Of a DNA stretch of 64,000 nt, positions 45,063-55,862 are shown one piece after another. Under the pieces are notes generated by a model that saw only the letters and a program-made list of their open reading frames with translations, ran no database searches and had not been told where the DNA came from. Source of the DNA: Macrostomum hystrix (taxonomy: Eukaryota; Platyhelminthes; Macrostomidae); NCBI GenBank assembly GCA_950097015.1, contig CATNEN010000007.1, positions 12,029,001 to 12,093,000 of the forward strand, written 5' to 3'. A program made the translations under genes and the position numbers. Numbering within the stretch: position 1 is the first letter of the stretch; the number at the start of each line of letters is the position of its first letter.

Positions 45063-46024
45063 GGGCGTCTCACCGCAAGGACTTATTAGAACAGCAATGT
45101 ATTTATATTCTGCTAAGCCGCATTCAATTCAAGCCGCGAGTGTCATCAATTTTGCTTTGTCTGCATCTACTGTACTTGTACAGTGCCTCCCGATGTTCGC
45201 ACTGCGCGCACTGTTCGGAAAGATTTTCTAATAGCCTGAATATTTTTTCTGCTGCCTGATTACTTAAACAAACAGTAGTCTGTTTGGCGAAATATACAAA
45301 TTTGGGCAGTTTGTAGAATAATTTGACTACAATAGCTGTTCACAATAGCTAATTCACACAAAGAATGTTTATGTTTGTCTCTCTCTTGCTTTGTTTTACA
45401 GGATCTCTTAGATCCATCTCCCATAGACAGTGGCAGGTAACAGTGAGTGACAGGCTAGTTAGCAGTGATTTGAGTGACTTCACTGAAGAAATTACTCGTA
45501 GAAAGCCAAGCCAAAAGTCGTGTTAAATCAGTCAAGCCAATGCTTAGCCAAAGGCTTGAACGAGTCGGCACCGAGGAGCGCTCTGTACTACTCAGTATAA
45601 TGTTGCACTATATATTTTATTTACTTAAGGCGTGAGATTGAAGCTCCGGCTGTCGCTGAGGTTGGTTCAAGGTTTAAGTTGGTTTAACCCTAACACACGT
45701 GCGACGGCCAGGGCAAGAAAAAGAAATAAAAGAAAACTAAAAAAGGAGCAAAAATATCGCGCAGACTACAATTAGTGGCACATATACACAAAGGTTATCA
45801 GAAGATACAATGCACAGCAGAATTTTATCAGGCTAGACAAGGCAGGTTGAGGAGGAAAAGGCAATCGGATGGATTGCCACCCGGGCCAGTTCCGTAATAA
45901 TGGGCTAATGGACCCAAAACGCTCGGAACTGGTTGGTAGTGATAGTGATACACTAACAGTTGCGCAGAAAAGGCACAGCCAAATATCTCAGCAGAGATGA
46001 CTGACTAGCAACAGGATCTGACAA
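45063..46024. other. Convergent 3' flanks of DNAJC19 (+) and EEIG1 (-)
   Basis: No exon recognised. For the minus-strand gene a poly(A) hexamer AATAAA reads at 45622-45617, about 400 nt past its stop. On the plus strand an AATAAA lies near 45724. A short segment bounded by ttgttttacag and CAG|GTAACA (about 45402-45438) looks like a microexon but has no partner. Confidence 0.35.
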
Positions 46025-49000
46025 TCAGCTGTTCGGGAGCTCCGCTCCGCCAACCAGTATGCCCTCCCGCTCCAGCACTTCTTTGACAATCTGGAAGTTG
46101 TCACTTCGCGTGTTCGCGATGCGGCTGCTGAGTTCTCTGGTTGGCGTCTGGACGGCCTGAAATGAGCAGCGGTTTGAAATGTCTTTAATGCTACTTAACT
46201 ATGCTTATCAACTAAGTAGCCAGTTGTGGACTAAACTCTACTAGCTCTACTAGCAGTAGTGCAGTTCTCCCTTACCCGCCTCCGTTCCAGGCTGGACGGC
46301 ATGGCCAGATCAAAGGAGGGCACGCTGGAAGACTGGCTGGAATTGGAGGTGCTGAAATTGGAGTTGGGGGCTGACTGTCAGAGAGAAGGCGGGCAGTGCT
46401 AAAATAGAAAAGTTAAAGCCGATTGAAAATGCCGCTAGGTTCAGCAAGTCCTCGCAAAAGGCACTCCCTCCCTCACCCCATGCTAATTGCGTTGCCACAA
46501 CCCTGAGCCCAGTGGAATGGCAGTGGCAGCCGCTTACATAAAATCTGAGAAGATCACATACACTGCCTAGAATAGCCAGATACCACTCTAGCTCTGGTCA
46601 CCTGTGCAAGTTCTACCTGCGCAGGCCGGTGCTTGCACTGCCTGCATTGGAATGTGCAGGGCTCCTTCCACGTGCTATAAGCACTAATTTGGCATAATAA
46701 GGGCTTCTTGCTGTGAATGAAGTCACAGAATTGACCATGCCAGTCACATCCCTGCATTCACTCACCATCCATGCCAGTCACATCCCTGCATTCACTCACC
46801 ATCCATGCCAGTCACATCCCTGCATTCACTCACCATCCATGCCAGTCACCTTCCTGCATTCACTCACCATCCATGCCAGTCACATCCCTGCATTCACTCA
46901 CAATCCATGCCAGTCACATCCCTGCATTCACTCACCATCCATGCCAGTCACATTCCTGCATTCACTCACCATCCATGCCAGTCACATTCCTGCATTCACT
47001 CACCATCCATGCCAGTCACATCCATGCATTCACTCACCATCCATGCCAGTCACACCACCGCGATCACTCACAATCTATGCCAGTCACATCCCTGCATTCA
47101 CTCACCATCCATGCCAGTCACATCCCTGCATTCACTCACAATCCATGCCAGTCACATCCCTGCATTCACTCACCATCCATGCCAGTCACATCCATGCATT
47201 CACTCACAATCCATGCCTGTCACACCACCGCAATCACTCACAATCCATGCCAGTCACATTCCTGCATTCACTCACAATCCATGCCAGTCACATCCCTGCA
47301 TTCACTCACAATCCATGCCAGTCACACCACCGCAATCACTCACAATCCATGCCAGTCACATCCATGCATTCACTCACAATCCATGCCAGTCACATTCCGC
47401 ATTCACTCACAATCCATGCCAGTCACTCCCCGCATTCACTCACAATCCATTCCAGGAAAGATGACACCAATGAAACTAATTAAACAAAATTCTGGATAAA
47501 ACTGCCAACAAGTGCAGTCCCGGAAGTACGCGGGGCTGGCCAGAAGTACACGGCGACCCCCCCAAAAGCCGCGCTTTTACAATCTACGCTGCAAAGGCAG
47601 AAACGTAGGCAAACTCCAAGCTGTGTTTGCTCGGGTCCGCCACGGCCTGACTCTCGGGGCATCGGCGCCGCTCTGTCAACACAGAGAAGTCGCGAGGCCA
47701 CGCTGGGAGCACTTTATCGATCAATTTTCTGGCCAAGGCGGCGGTCAGCAACTGGGGAATATTTTGGATATTGATCCCCCCAGCTTAACGGAAGCCCCAC
47801 ATTTCGCTCCACCCTGTCCAGCTGTCTCTGTCCTATTTGAGGATCGGAATTTGTCACTCCTCGATAAACAGTCATTAATCCGCCTTTGAATATCTGTTTA
47901 TTTCACAGGAAATGTGTTTACTCTGACGAACCTGCAGTCTCTGACAGTTGTGAAGTGCACCGAGTGACAACTTACATCACTGCCTCGTGGTCCAGGCTGT
48001 TGGTCCGGCTGTGGGTGCGCACCGAGCAGGCCGAGAAATTCGACGCGTTCCGCCGGTGCCCGATGCCGCCGCCGACTACGCCTATAAGGGAGGCCAGAGC
48101 CGCCGACGAGGTCGAATTCGACATCACAGTCGGCTTAGCGGCGTCGAATGCGGCAGCGGCGGCAACAGAGGCGGCCGACTCTTCGACAGTCGACGGCGGC
48201 GCCGGTGGCAGCAGCGCGTGCAGGCTGAGCCGCAGGGTGCTGTTGTCCAGCCGCTGGCCCTGGCTGTACGGGCTGAGGATGCACTTGTGCTCGGCCTCGC
48301 CAATCCAGGCCAGGTCGCTCAGGTCGATGACGGCGTAGCCGATCTTCGTGTAGGACCGGCCGCCGCGCTCCTCGCGACGCACGGAGACACGAAGGTGGAC
48401 AACTGGGGCGGTGCAGGCGGCCGCTGAGGCGGTGGGCAGGCCCAATCGGCAGGTGAATTCCATGGCCGCTTGGTCGGCCCAGGACACCTTGTTGTCGCGG
48501 ATCTCCCTGAGGGGCGGGCGGCTGGCGAGTTACTCGAGTGGCTGGGAAGGCCGTGGGATGGCGGGAGGTAGGCTGTGGAATGGCAAGGGAGGCTGTGGGA
48601 TGGCAGGGTAGGCTGCGGGATGGCAGGGTAGGCTGCGGGATGGCAGGGTAGGCTGTGGGATGGCAATGCAGACTGTGGGATAGCAGGGTAGACTGTGGGA
48701 TGGGAGGGGAGGCTGTGGAATGGCAAGGGAGGCTGTGGGATGGCAATGCAGACTGTGGGATAGCAGGGTAGACTGTGGGATGGGAGGGGAGGCTGTGGAA
48801 TGGCAAGGGAGGCTGTGGGATGGCAATGCAGACTGTGGGATAGCAGGGTAGACTGTGGGATGGGAGGGGAGGCTGTGGGATGGCAAGGGAGGCTGTGGGA
48901 TGGCAGGGGAGGCTGTGGGATGGCAGGGGAGGCTGTGGGATGGCAGGGGAGGCTGTGGGATGGGAGGGAGGCTGTGGGATGGGAGGGGACTCTGTGGGAT

Positions 49001-51167
49001 GGGAGGGGAGGCTGTGGGATGGGAGGGGAGGCTGTGGGATAGAAGGGGAGGCTATGGGATAGGAGGGGAGGCTGTGGGATGGGAGGGGACGCTGTGGGAT
49101 AGGAGGGGAGGCTATGGGATAGGAGGGGAGGCTGTGGGATGGGAGGGGACGCTGTGTTATGGGAGGGGAGGCTGTGGGATAGGAGGGGACGCTGTGTTAT
49201 GGGAGGGGAGGCTGTGGGATTGGAGGGGACGCTGTGGGATGGGAGGGGAGGCTGTGGGATTGGAGGGGAGGCTGTGGGATGGGAGGGGAGGCTGTGGGAT
49301 GGGAGGGGAGGCTGTGGGATAGGAGAGGAGGCTGTGGGATGGGAGGGGACGCTGTGGGATGGGAGGGGAGGCTGTGGGATGGGAGGGGAGGCTGTGGGAT
49401 GGGAGGGGAGGCTGTGGGATGGGAGGGGAGGCTGTGGGATAGGAGAGGAGGCTGTGGGATGGGAGGGGAGGCTGTGGGATGGGAGGGGAGGCTGTGGGAT
49501 AGGAGGGGAGGCTGTGGGATGGGAGGGGAGGCTGTGGGATGGGAGGGGAGGCTGTGGGATGGGAAAGGAGGCTGTGGGATGGGAGGGGAGGCTGTGGGAT
49601 AGAAGAGGAGGCTGTGGGATGGGAGGGGAAGCTGTGAGATGGAAGGGGAGGCTGAGGGATGAGAATGTGGGGATCGGCAGGCCAAACTCCTAAAAAGCTC
49701 AACTCTGCCATCAATTAGCCGGGGCAGGTTGGCCGCGGCTCAACAAAAGTCCGGGAATGAAGTCTGCTGTGGAGTAACAGACTGGCGAGGAAAGCGAAGG
49801 ACGGGGGAGCGCCGAACAGCCTTGGCAACGGGGCACGAAGCAGGGGGCTCCGAGCAGTGAGGAACAATGGGACTGACTTGAATGACTGCCAGTACTAAAT
49901 TCAACCAGAAGGACGCGTATCTAGTCGCGGAGCCATCGCGCAAAAGCATACAAAATTAATTATTTTAATTGGAAATTCTATGAGTTCAAATGTCTACCTA
50001 TGGTGGACATTGTGAACTAATAAATCCGTCTTTTCAAACCATGTTTTAGAAACCGATGGCTTTTGAGTATATGCTCAGATATCAAAGTATGATTTCAATG
50101 TTAATGACCCTAGCAATCGATCAATTAATGGGCATCAAATCCAGTCACAACATCTTTTGGTATTCTGGGAATCCAAAGATTCCAACATGGGGATCTTCTT
50201 CGCATGCTTGGCAATCTGAAACCTGTTTTTAAGCTGCTTATAGGCTCAGGAATCGTATTTGGTTTCTATAAGTAGCTAATCAATTTCAAGCGGCCGTCAC
50301 CTGTGCTCCGAGTGCTGACTGAAGCGGCCGCCGCGGAGCAGGCGCACCTTGGCGAACAGGACGCCGTGGCTCAGCGTGACACCTTCGAGCTCAAGCAGCC
50401 TCAGGCGGACTCGCACCTGACCAAATAAGTGAGCGGTTTCATGTAAGAGAGACTTGGAATTACTTAGCCGTGTGCGGTTGCCCTGGGTATATGAAAATAC
50501 TGTAAGAGAGACTTGGAATTACTTAGCCGTGTGCGGTTGGCCTGGGTATATGAAAATACTGTAAGAGAGACTTGGAATTACTTAGCCGTGTGCGGTTGGC
50601 CTGGGTATATGAAAATACTGTAAGAGAGACTTGGAATTACTTAGCCGTGTGCGGTTGCCCTGGGTATATGAAAATACTGTAAGAGAGACTTGGAATTACT
50701 TAGCCGTGTGCGGTTGCCCTGGGTATATGAAAATACTGTAAGAGAGACTTGGAATTACTTAGCCGTGTGCGGTTGCCCTGGGTATATGAAAATACTGTAA
50801 GAGAGACTTGGAATTACTTAGCCGTGTGCGGTTGCCCTGGGTATATGAAAATACTGTAAGAGAGACTTGGAATTACTTAGCCGTGTGCGGTTGCCCTGGG
50901 TATATGAAAATACTGTAAGAGAGACTTGGAATTACTTAGCCGTGTGCAGTTGCCCTGGGTATATGAAAATACTATTTAAGGATACTGAGGTTTCTAGCAA
51001 TGTCTCCCTAATCCAGTCCGCACCTTGGCTGTTCGGCAGCGGCTGTGTGCAGCAGCAGCAACAGCAGCAGCAGCCGCTCCTGAGGCAGCAGAAGCTGCGC
51101 CGGCAGAGGCCTTGTCAGGCTCAGCATCAAGGGTCTGCTGCTCAGGAGGGCGCACGCAGTTAAACAT
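46025..51167 (-). CDS. EEIG1: EEIG1/FAM102-type protein with N-terminal C2-like domain, 5 exons
   Basis: Member of the early-oestrogen-induced gene 1 / FAM102 family, NT-C2 domain proteins thought to act at membranes. Minus-strand exons 51167-51024, 50416-50301, 48506-47976, 46351-46276 and 46156-46025, total 999 nt (332 residues); phases 0, 2, 2 and 0 close. Family matches: SHGVLFAKVRLLRGG (cf. NGVLFCKVRLLDGG), REIRDNKVSWA, LRVSVRREERGGRSYTKIGYA, QGQRLDNSTLRLSL, a Ser-rich HSRTNSLDH stretch, and a C-terminal NTRSDNFQIVKEVLE resembling the conserved TRIDADAIVEKIV. The first exon (poly-Ala, ATG 51167) is tentative: it fits by phase and by its donor AAG|GTGCGG, not by homology. An alternative exon-4 acceptor at 46374 would break phase with the GTAAGT donor. 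Confidence 0.82.
46735..47455. repeat. 34-bp minisatellite in EEIG1 intron 3
   Basis: About 21 units of catgccagtcacatccctgc plus attcactcac(c/a)atc (34 bp), with a variant carrying accaccgcaatc. It lies in the 1624-bp intron 46352-47975. The stop-free unit creates long spurious open frames on the plus strand. Confidence 0.96.
47456..47975. other. Remainder of EEIG1 intron 3; nothing recognised
   Basis: Unique sequence within the intron. Open frames are present but match no family. Confidence 0.4.
48540..49665. repeat. 20-bp G-rich minisatellite in EEIG1 intron 2
   Basis: About 56 units of ggctgtgggatgggagggga, with ggcagggta and ggcaatgca variants on the left. A block of about 120 bp (three variant types in order) is repeated at 48630-48850. 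The G-runs on the plus strand are the template strand for EEIG1, so the transcript is C-rich; the plus strand could form G-quadruplexes. Confidence 0.96.
50435..50975. repeat. 59-bp minisatellite in EEIG1 intron 1, 9 copies
   Basis: Nine nearly identical 59-bp units containing taagagagacttggaattac and gccctgggtatatgaaaata; single differences are gttggcc versus gttgccc. They lie in the 607-bp intron 50417-51023. Confidence 0.97.
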
Positions 51168-54100
51168 GACCTTGGCAGGCTGGGATATTCGCAGATGCTG
51201 CCGATGGTGGCTAATGGATGAGGCTCATGCAGTACCTGAACACTTCCTGCAAAGTTTGTAAAACAAACTATATTCACTGGATCTCTGCAATGAAAATGTT
51301 CAGGCTTAAATCTATGAACTTCTGTCTAAATGTTCAATATTTTAAAAGCATTACATTCTATAGTCAAACAAAAGACAATAATAGACAGGTAGTGTTTCAT
51401 TAAATGCAGACAGTTATAAGTTATAATTTCATATTTTAGTATATAACTATTCATCCTGTTAATTATTTATTTGTCTAAAAGCAACCTTATTAGATTTTAC
51501 TAATTTAATTAACTTATAATATATACTAATTAATACTAAAGCAAACTAATTTTACCTAAAATGTAAAATGCAAAAGCCTGGTATAAAAGGTAAACGGCCT
51601 AAATTTTTTAAAACATAGACTTAAATTTAGCATAATTCATATGCTGATCTAACTATGTTCAAGAAATCTTTGGTGCATGCATGACAGAAAGTTTTCAATA
51701 AAAAATGTAAAATACAACTCTAAATCTAACTAACAACTCATTATCATGTATAAATCTAAATTTCTTTACAAAATTGATCACATCTATTTAGATTTGTAGT
51801 TAGGGGCCTATTACAAATGCCTTCTAGAAAATATGTACTTTAGAGGCTTTCAACCATATTATATGATTTGTCTTAAAATGACTTTGCACTTAGCAATGGA
51901 CTATTGAATAGGTTATTTCATATTTGACTAGTCATCTAGATGTTAGGGACTAAAAACTGAATTTTCAATTATTTGCTAACTGATTCACTTACATGTCCTC
52001 TAAAAAAGTACAAAGTCAAAAATTTGTATATCTGATTGCCACTCATTAGGAGTGTAGTAGGGACTAACTCAGTCAACTCATGCTAGTGGAACTCACAAAA
52101 GGTAAGAAATGAAGAGAAAGGAGACAAAAGTACTTATTTCAAACATTACACTGATGCAATGTACAATATTAGGCCTATAATAATGCCATTTGATTGGCTG
52201 GTGATTAAATCACACAAATGAGCTAGCACAAATGTACATAATGCAGGGGTAGGTAGACAGCTTGAAAGGGTACACAGCTAAGAGAGAGACACTGCAGAAC
52301 AGTATAGTATGTACAACAGTATATACAGTATGCATACAGTTACTGCATAATTGGCTAGTTGATGAAGTGACCAGAGTTGGAGATGACTTGATTGGCTAGT
52401 TGACAAAGTGACCACCACCTAGATATAGACACATAGGCTCTCCTCTTTAAATAGAATAACGAATTTTGATTATTCTTAAAATCTCAGTTTAGGTGGCATT
52501 GTAAGAAAATATAAGAATATAATAATAGCACTGAATTCTGAACTTTGTGTTTTTATATATAATAACAACTGCTTTAAAGTACTTTTGGCAGATAATATTA
52601 TGGTTTGATTTGATGGAGATAATAACTTTACCCGCCCCTCTGAATCTGAAGTAAGGCTAGTTTGGACTTATCACTAAAACAATTAAAACTGATTTTGGAA
52701 TAGCCTTTCCAACTGAATGATAAGGTTTTTGTAAAACAGTTTTGTTAATAAAATATTATTTTTATGCACGAATCACTTTTCTTAGTGACTAATCTAAACT
52801 ATATATATTTCTTTATAACACTGCATTTCAATAAACTGAATATACGATAAAAATCTGGCATGCTCGCAGTTTATCTTACAGGAGTGACAGTCATAAAGAT
52901 TGGTTTGACGCTGGCTCAATCTATTATAGAAGTTGTTCAAATCTTTTGCCGCGGAACATTTCTAGGAAATTGTAGTTTTGCATGTTGGACGCAATCGATA
53001 ATCGTTTTAAACTAACTATATAGTTAAAGAAAGTACTGGAAAGTGAATTTTTCCTTATAAAAAATTGATAATATACTAGCCAAATCTTTATTTAAAGTAA
53101 ACAAAAATGCAATACTAGTTGCTCACAACGAAAAAATTAATTGTTTCGCGATGATGCCTGGATTTCCCAAAACGCATTTTCCTTGTCTAGTGGGTATGTA
53201 AGCATTTGATTAATAATAAATGTTTTCGTATTTTAAGGTATAACTGTAGCACTATAGCAGATTAACCATGGACCGCTCACTGATCAAGTCTTCAGCAGAT
53301 TATTTATTTTAAATATGCTGCTCATGTGATGTATAACAGTTCTTAATGATACTTTACTTATATGTGCTCAAGTATTTTGTTTTATGTTGCTGCCTGTTCA
53401 GAGTTCTAAAAATTATATACTAAAATGTGCAGTTTTCGCATAGACATAATAATCTCCATTAAATAAAGCAAGTCTGGGTAAACAACGCAACTTTTTGGCC
53501 AGTGAGCTAAGACAACAACAGAAAATAAGTCTATATAAAGGAAACATTTTTGTGGCACAAAAGCCCATAATTTTTATCTCAGAATATTTATAGTTATAGT
53601 CCATTTTTTAGAGGAAAGGCAAAAAAGTACAAACACCGACCAGAATGCACTAACGCGTCGATGGACAAAGAATTTGTCTCTGCTAGATAGAAGGCGAGCA
53701 GGGGTCGCTTGTAAAACCACAAGTAATCGAATTTCAAAAGTGACAGGAAAAAAACGCAAACAAGACTGGGGAAATTTGGCTAACTCCACCAGTCGCTAGT
53801 GAATTGTGGAGCGCAGCGGACAATGGAGGACCAACGCGTGACTCGGAGGGGCGCTCTCAGAGAGCTACATGCAAGGCCACGAAAGGACACGCGTTGAGGC
53901 ATCCTTGCAAAACAAGGCAGTGCGGTGTGCGCGTCTGAATCTCAGCAGGCTAAAAACAATTCGCGTTGAGTTCTCACAGCCGAGCAGCGGGATATCACAG
54001 CAAGATTGTCGGGACGGAGACTGGGAGCATTTGGGATAGATTATGGCGCATTGGAGGCGATGTAGGGATTCGATTCGGATTCTGACACAAAACGCAGACC

Positions 54101-54504
54101 CGAACATGTAAAAGTAGGCACTACGCCTGTACACTGTGCTCAAGAGAGAAAAGCGGTAAGGCATGTCTGATTAATCCAATAAGAGTTAATTACACAATGA
54201 ACAACAAGCATTGGTGCGGGGTGCACGAGGAAAAAAAACAAAAAACACGATTCGCGATATGCACAGAGTGACTTCTGGTGCTCTAGTGGTGCATTGCGCA
54301 GCTAATGCCTGCATAAATATGACAATTGGGCACAACAATCTCCTACTGCAAATTTGCTTGCGAGAATAAATCATTATGCGCGTGCGGTAGGCGACTAACA
54401 AGCAGTTGCGAGAGTGGGGATTCCGAGGAAATCCTGGTGAAAATCCCATTCAGTAAACCGATTATGGAAATACAATTAAGGATAAACATTCTTCCCTAGA
54501 ATAG
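51168..54504. other. AT-rich intergenic DNA; nothing firmly recognised
   Basis: Long AT-rich stretch without arrays. A pair of direct repeats ttggctagttga...aagtgacca occurs near 52352 and 52394. A caggggtaggtagacag string near 52243 recalls a hAT end but has no partner. From 53620 to 54470 the composition is more balanced, with open frames lacking any domain. Confidence 0.35.
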
Positions 54505-55505
54505 GGATAACTGCCTCCCCATGGGATAACTGCCTCCCCATGGGATAACTGCCTCACCATGGGATAACTGCCACACCATGGGATAACTGCCTCACCATGG
54601 AATAACTACCTTACCATGGGATAACTGCCTCACCATGGAATAACTGCCTCCCCATGGGGTAACTGCCTCACCATGGGATAACTGCCACACCATGGGGTAA
54701 CTGCCTCACCATGGGATAACTGCCTCCCCATGGGGTAACTGCCTCACCATGGGATAACTGCCACACCATGGGATAACTGCCTCACCATGGAATAACTACC
54801 TTACCATGGGATAACTGCCTCACCATGGAATAACTGCCTCCCCATGGGGTAACTGCCTCACCATGGGATAACTGCCACACCATGGGGTAACTGCCTCACC
54901 ATGGAATAACTGCCTCCCCATGGAATAACTGCCTCACCATGGAATAACTGCCACACCATGGGGTAACTGCGTCACCATGGAATAACTGCGTCACCATGGG
55001 ATAACTGCCACACCATGGGGTAACTGCCTCACCATGGGATAACTGCCACACCATGGGGTAACTGCCACACCATGGGATAACTGCCACACCATGGGGTAAC
55101 TGCCTCACCATGGAATAACTGCGTCACCATGGGATAACTGCCTCACCATGGAATAACTGCGTCACCATGGAATAACTGCGTCACCATGGGATAACTGCCA
55201 CACCATGGGATAACTGCCACACCATGGGGTAACTGCCTCACCATGGAATAACTGCCTCCCCATGGAATAACTGCCTCACCATGGAATAACTGCGTCACCA
55301 TGGGATAACTGCCTCACCATGGAATAACTGCGTCACCATGGAATAACTGCGTCACCATGGGATAACTGCCTCACCATGGAATAACTGCGTCACCATGGGA
55401 TAACTGCCTCACCATGGAATAACTGCGTCACCATGGAATAACTGCGTCACCATGGGATAACTGCCACACCATGGGATAACTGCCACACCATGGGGTAACT
55501 GCGTC
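54505..55505. repeat. 19-bp minisatellite (ataactgcctcaccatggg), about 52 units
   Basis: Nineteen-bp units with gcctcacc/gccacacc/gcgtcacc and ggg/gga/ggg(g)t variants; each unit contains the palindrome ccatgg. Runs of variant types recur (54530-54690 versus 54690-54880), indicating block duplication. It lies just downstream of NEK6/7. Confidence 0.96.
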
Positions 55506-55862
55506 AGCTCATTTTTGGGATGACACCCAATTGTTGCACATCTGCTCCGCAGTCGCAGCGCTCGCATTCACGTGATAAAAAATGAGAGGAAAATGGATCT
55601 GTGAAGGTGAAGCAAACCAATTAGCAGACTCAATGGCTGGCGGGCAGGATTTGTCAGGACACTGCTCGCCGAATAATTTTGCCTCAATGTGAAGGAAGCT
55701 TCATAAAAATAACCCACCACATAGCAACAGCATAGCAACGTGGGGTATGTTATGCAGACTCGAAGGTCTTGGTAAAAATCTGTAAATTATGCGTCAAATT
55801 AAAAAACACTCGCTGCTAGGCCGTTGCCATGCGGCTAGGCCGTTGCCATGCGGCTAGGCCGC
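55506..55862 (-). other. NEK6/7 3' flank
   Basis: Unique sequence, ending with two and a half copies of a 19-bp repeat (ctaggccgttgccatgcgg) that touches the stop codon. No AATAAA is seen on the minus strand here. Confidence 0.4.

Noticed and set aside
45402-45438. Microexon between ttgttttacag and CAG|GTAACA
   Set aside because: No upstream or downstream partner exon and no reading frame to join.
46713-47499. Plus-strand frames of up to 256 codons, HASHIPAFTHHPCQS-type repeats
   Set aside because: Generated by the 34-bp minisatellite, and antisense to the intron of a well-supported minus-strand gene.
48855-49714. Gly/Trp-rich plus frames and Pro/Ser-rich minus frames over the 20-bp array
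   Set aside because: Repeat artefacts inside EEIG1 intron 2.
52243-52260. caggggtaggtagacag as a hAT terminus
   Set aside because: No matching inverted end or target duplication nearby.
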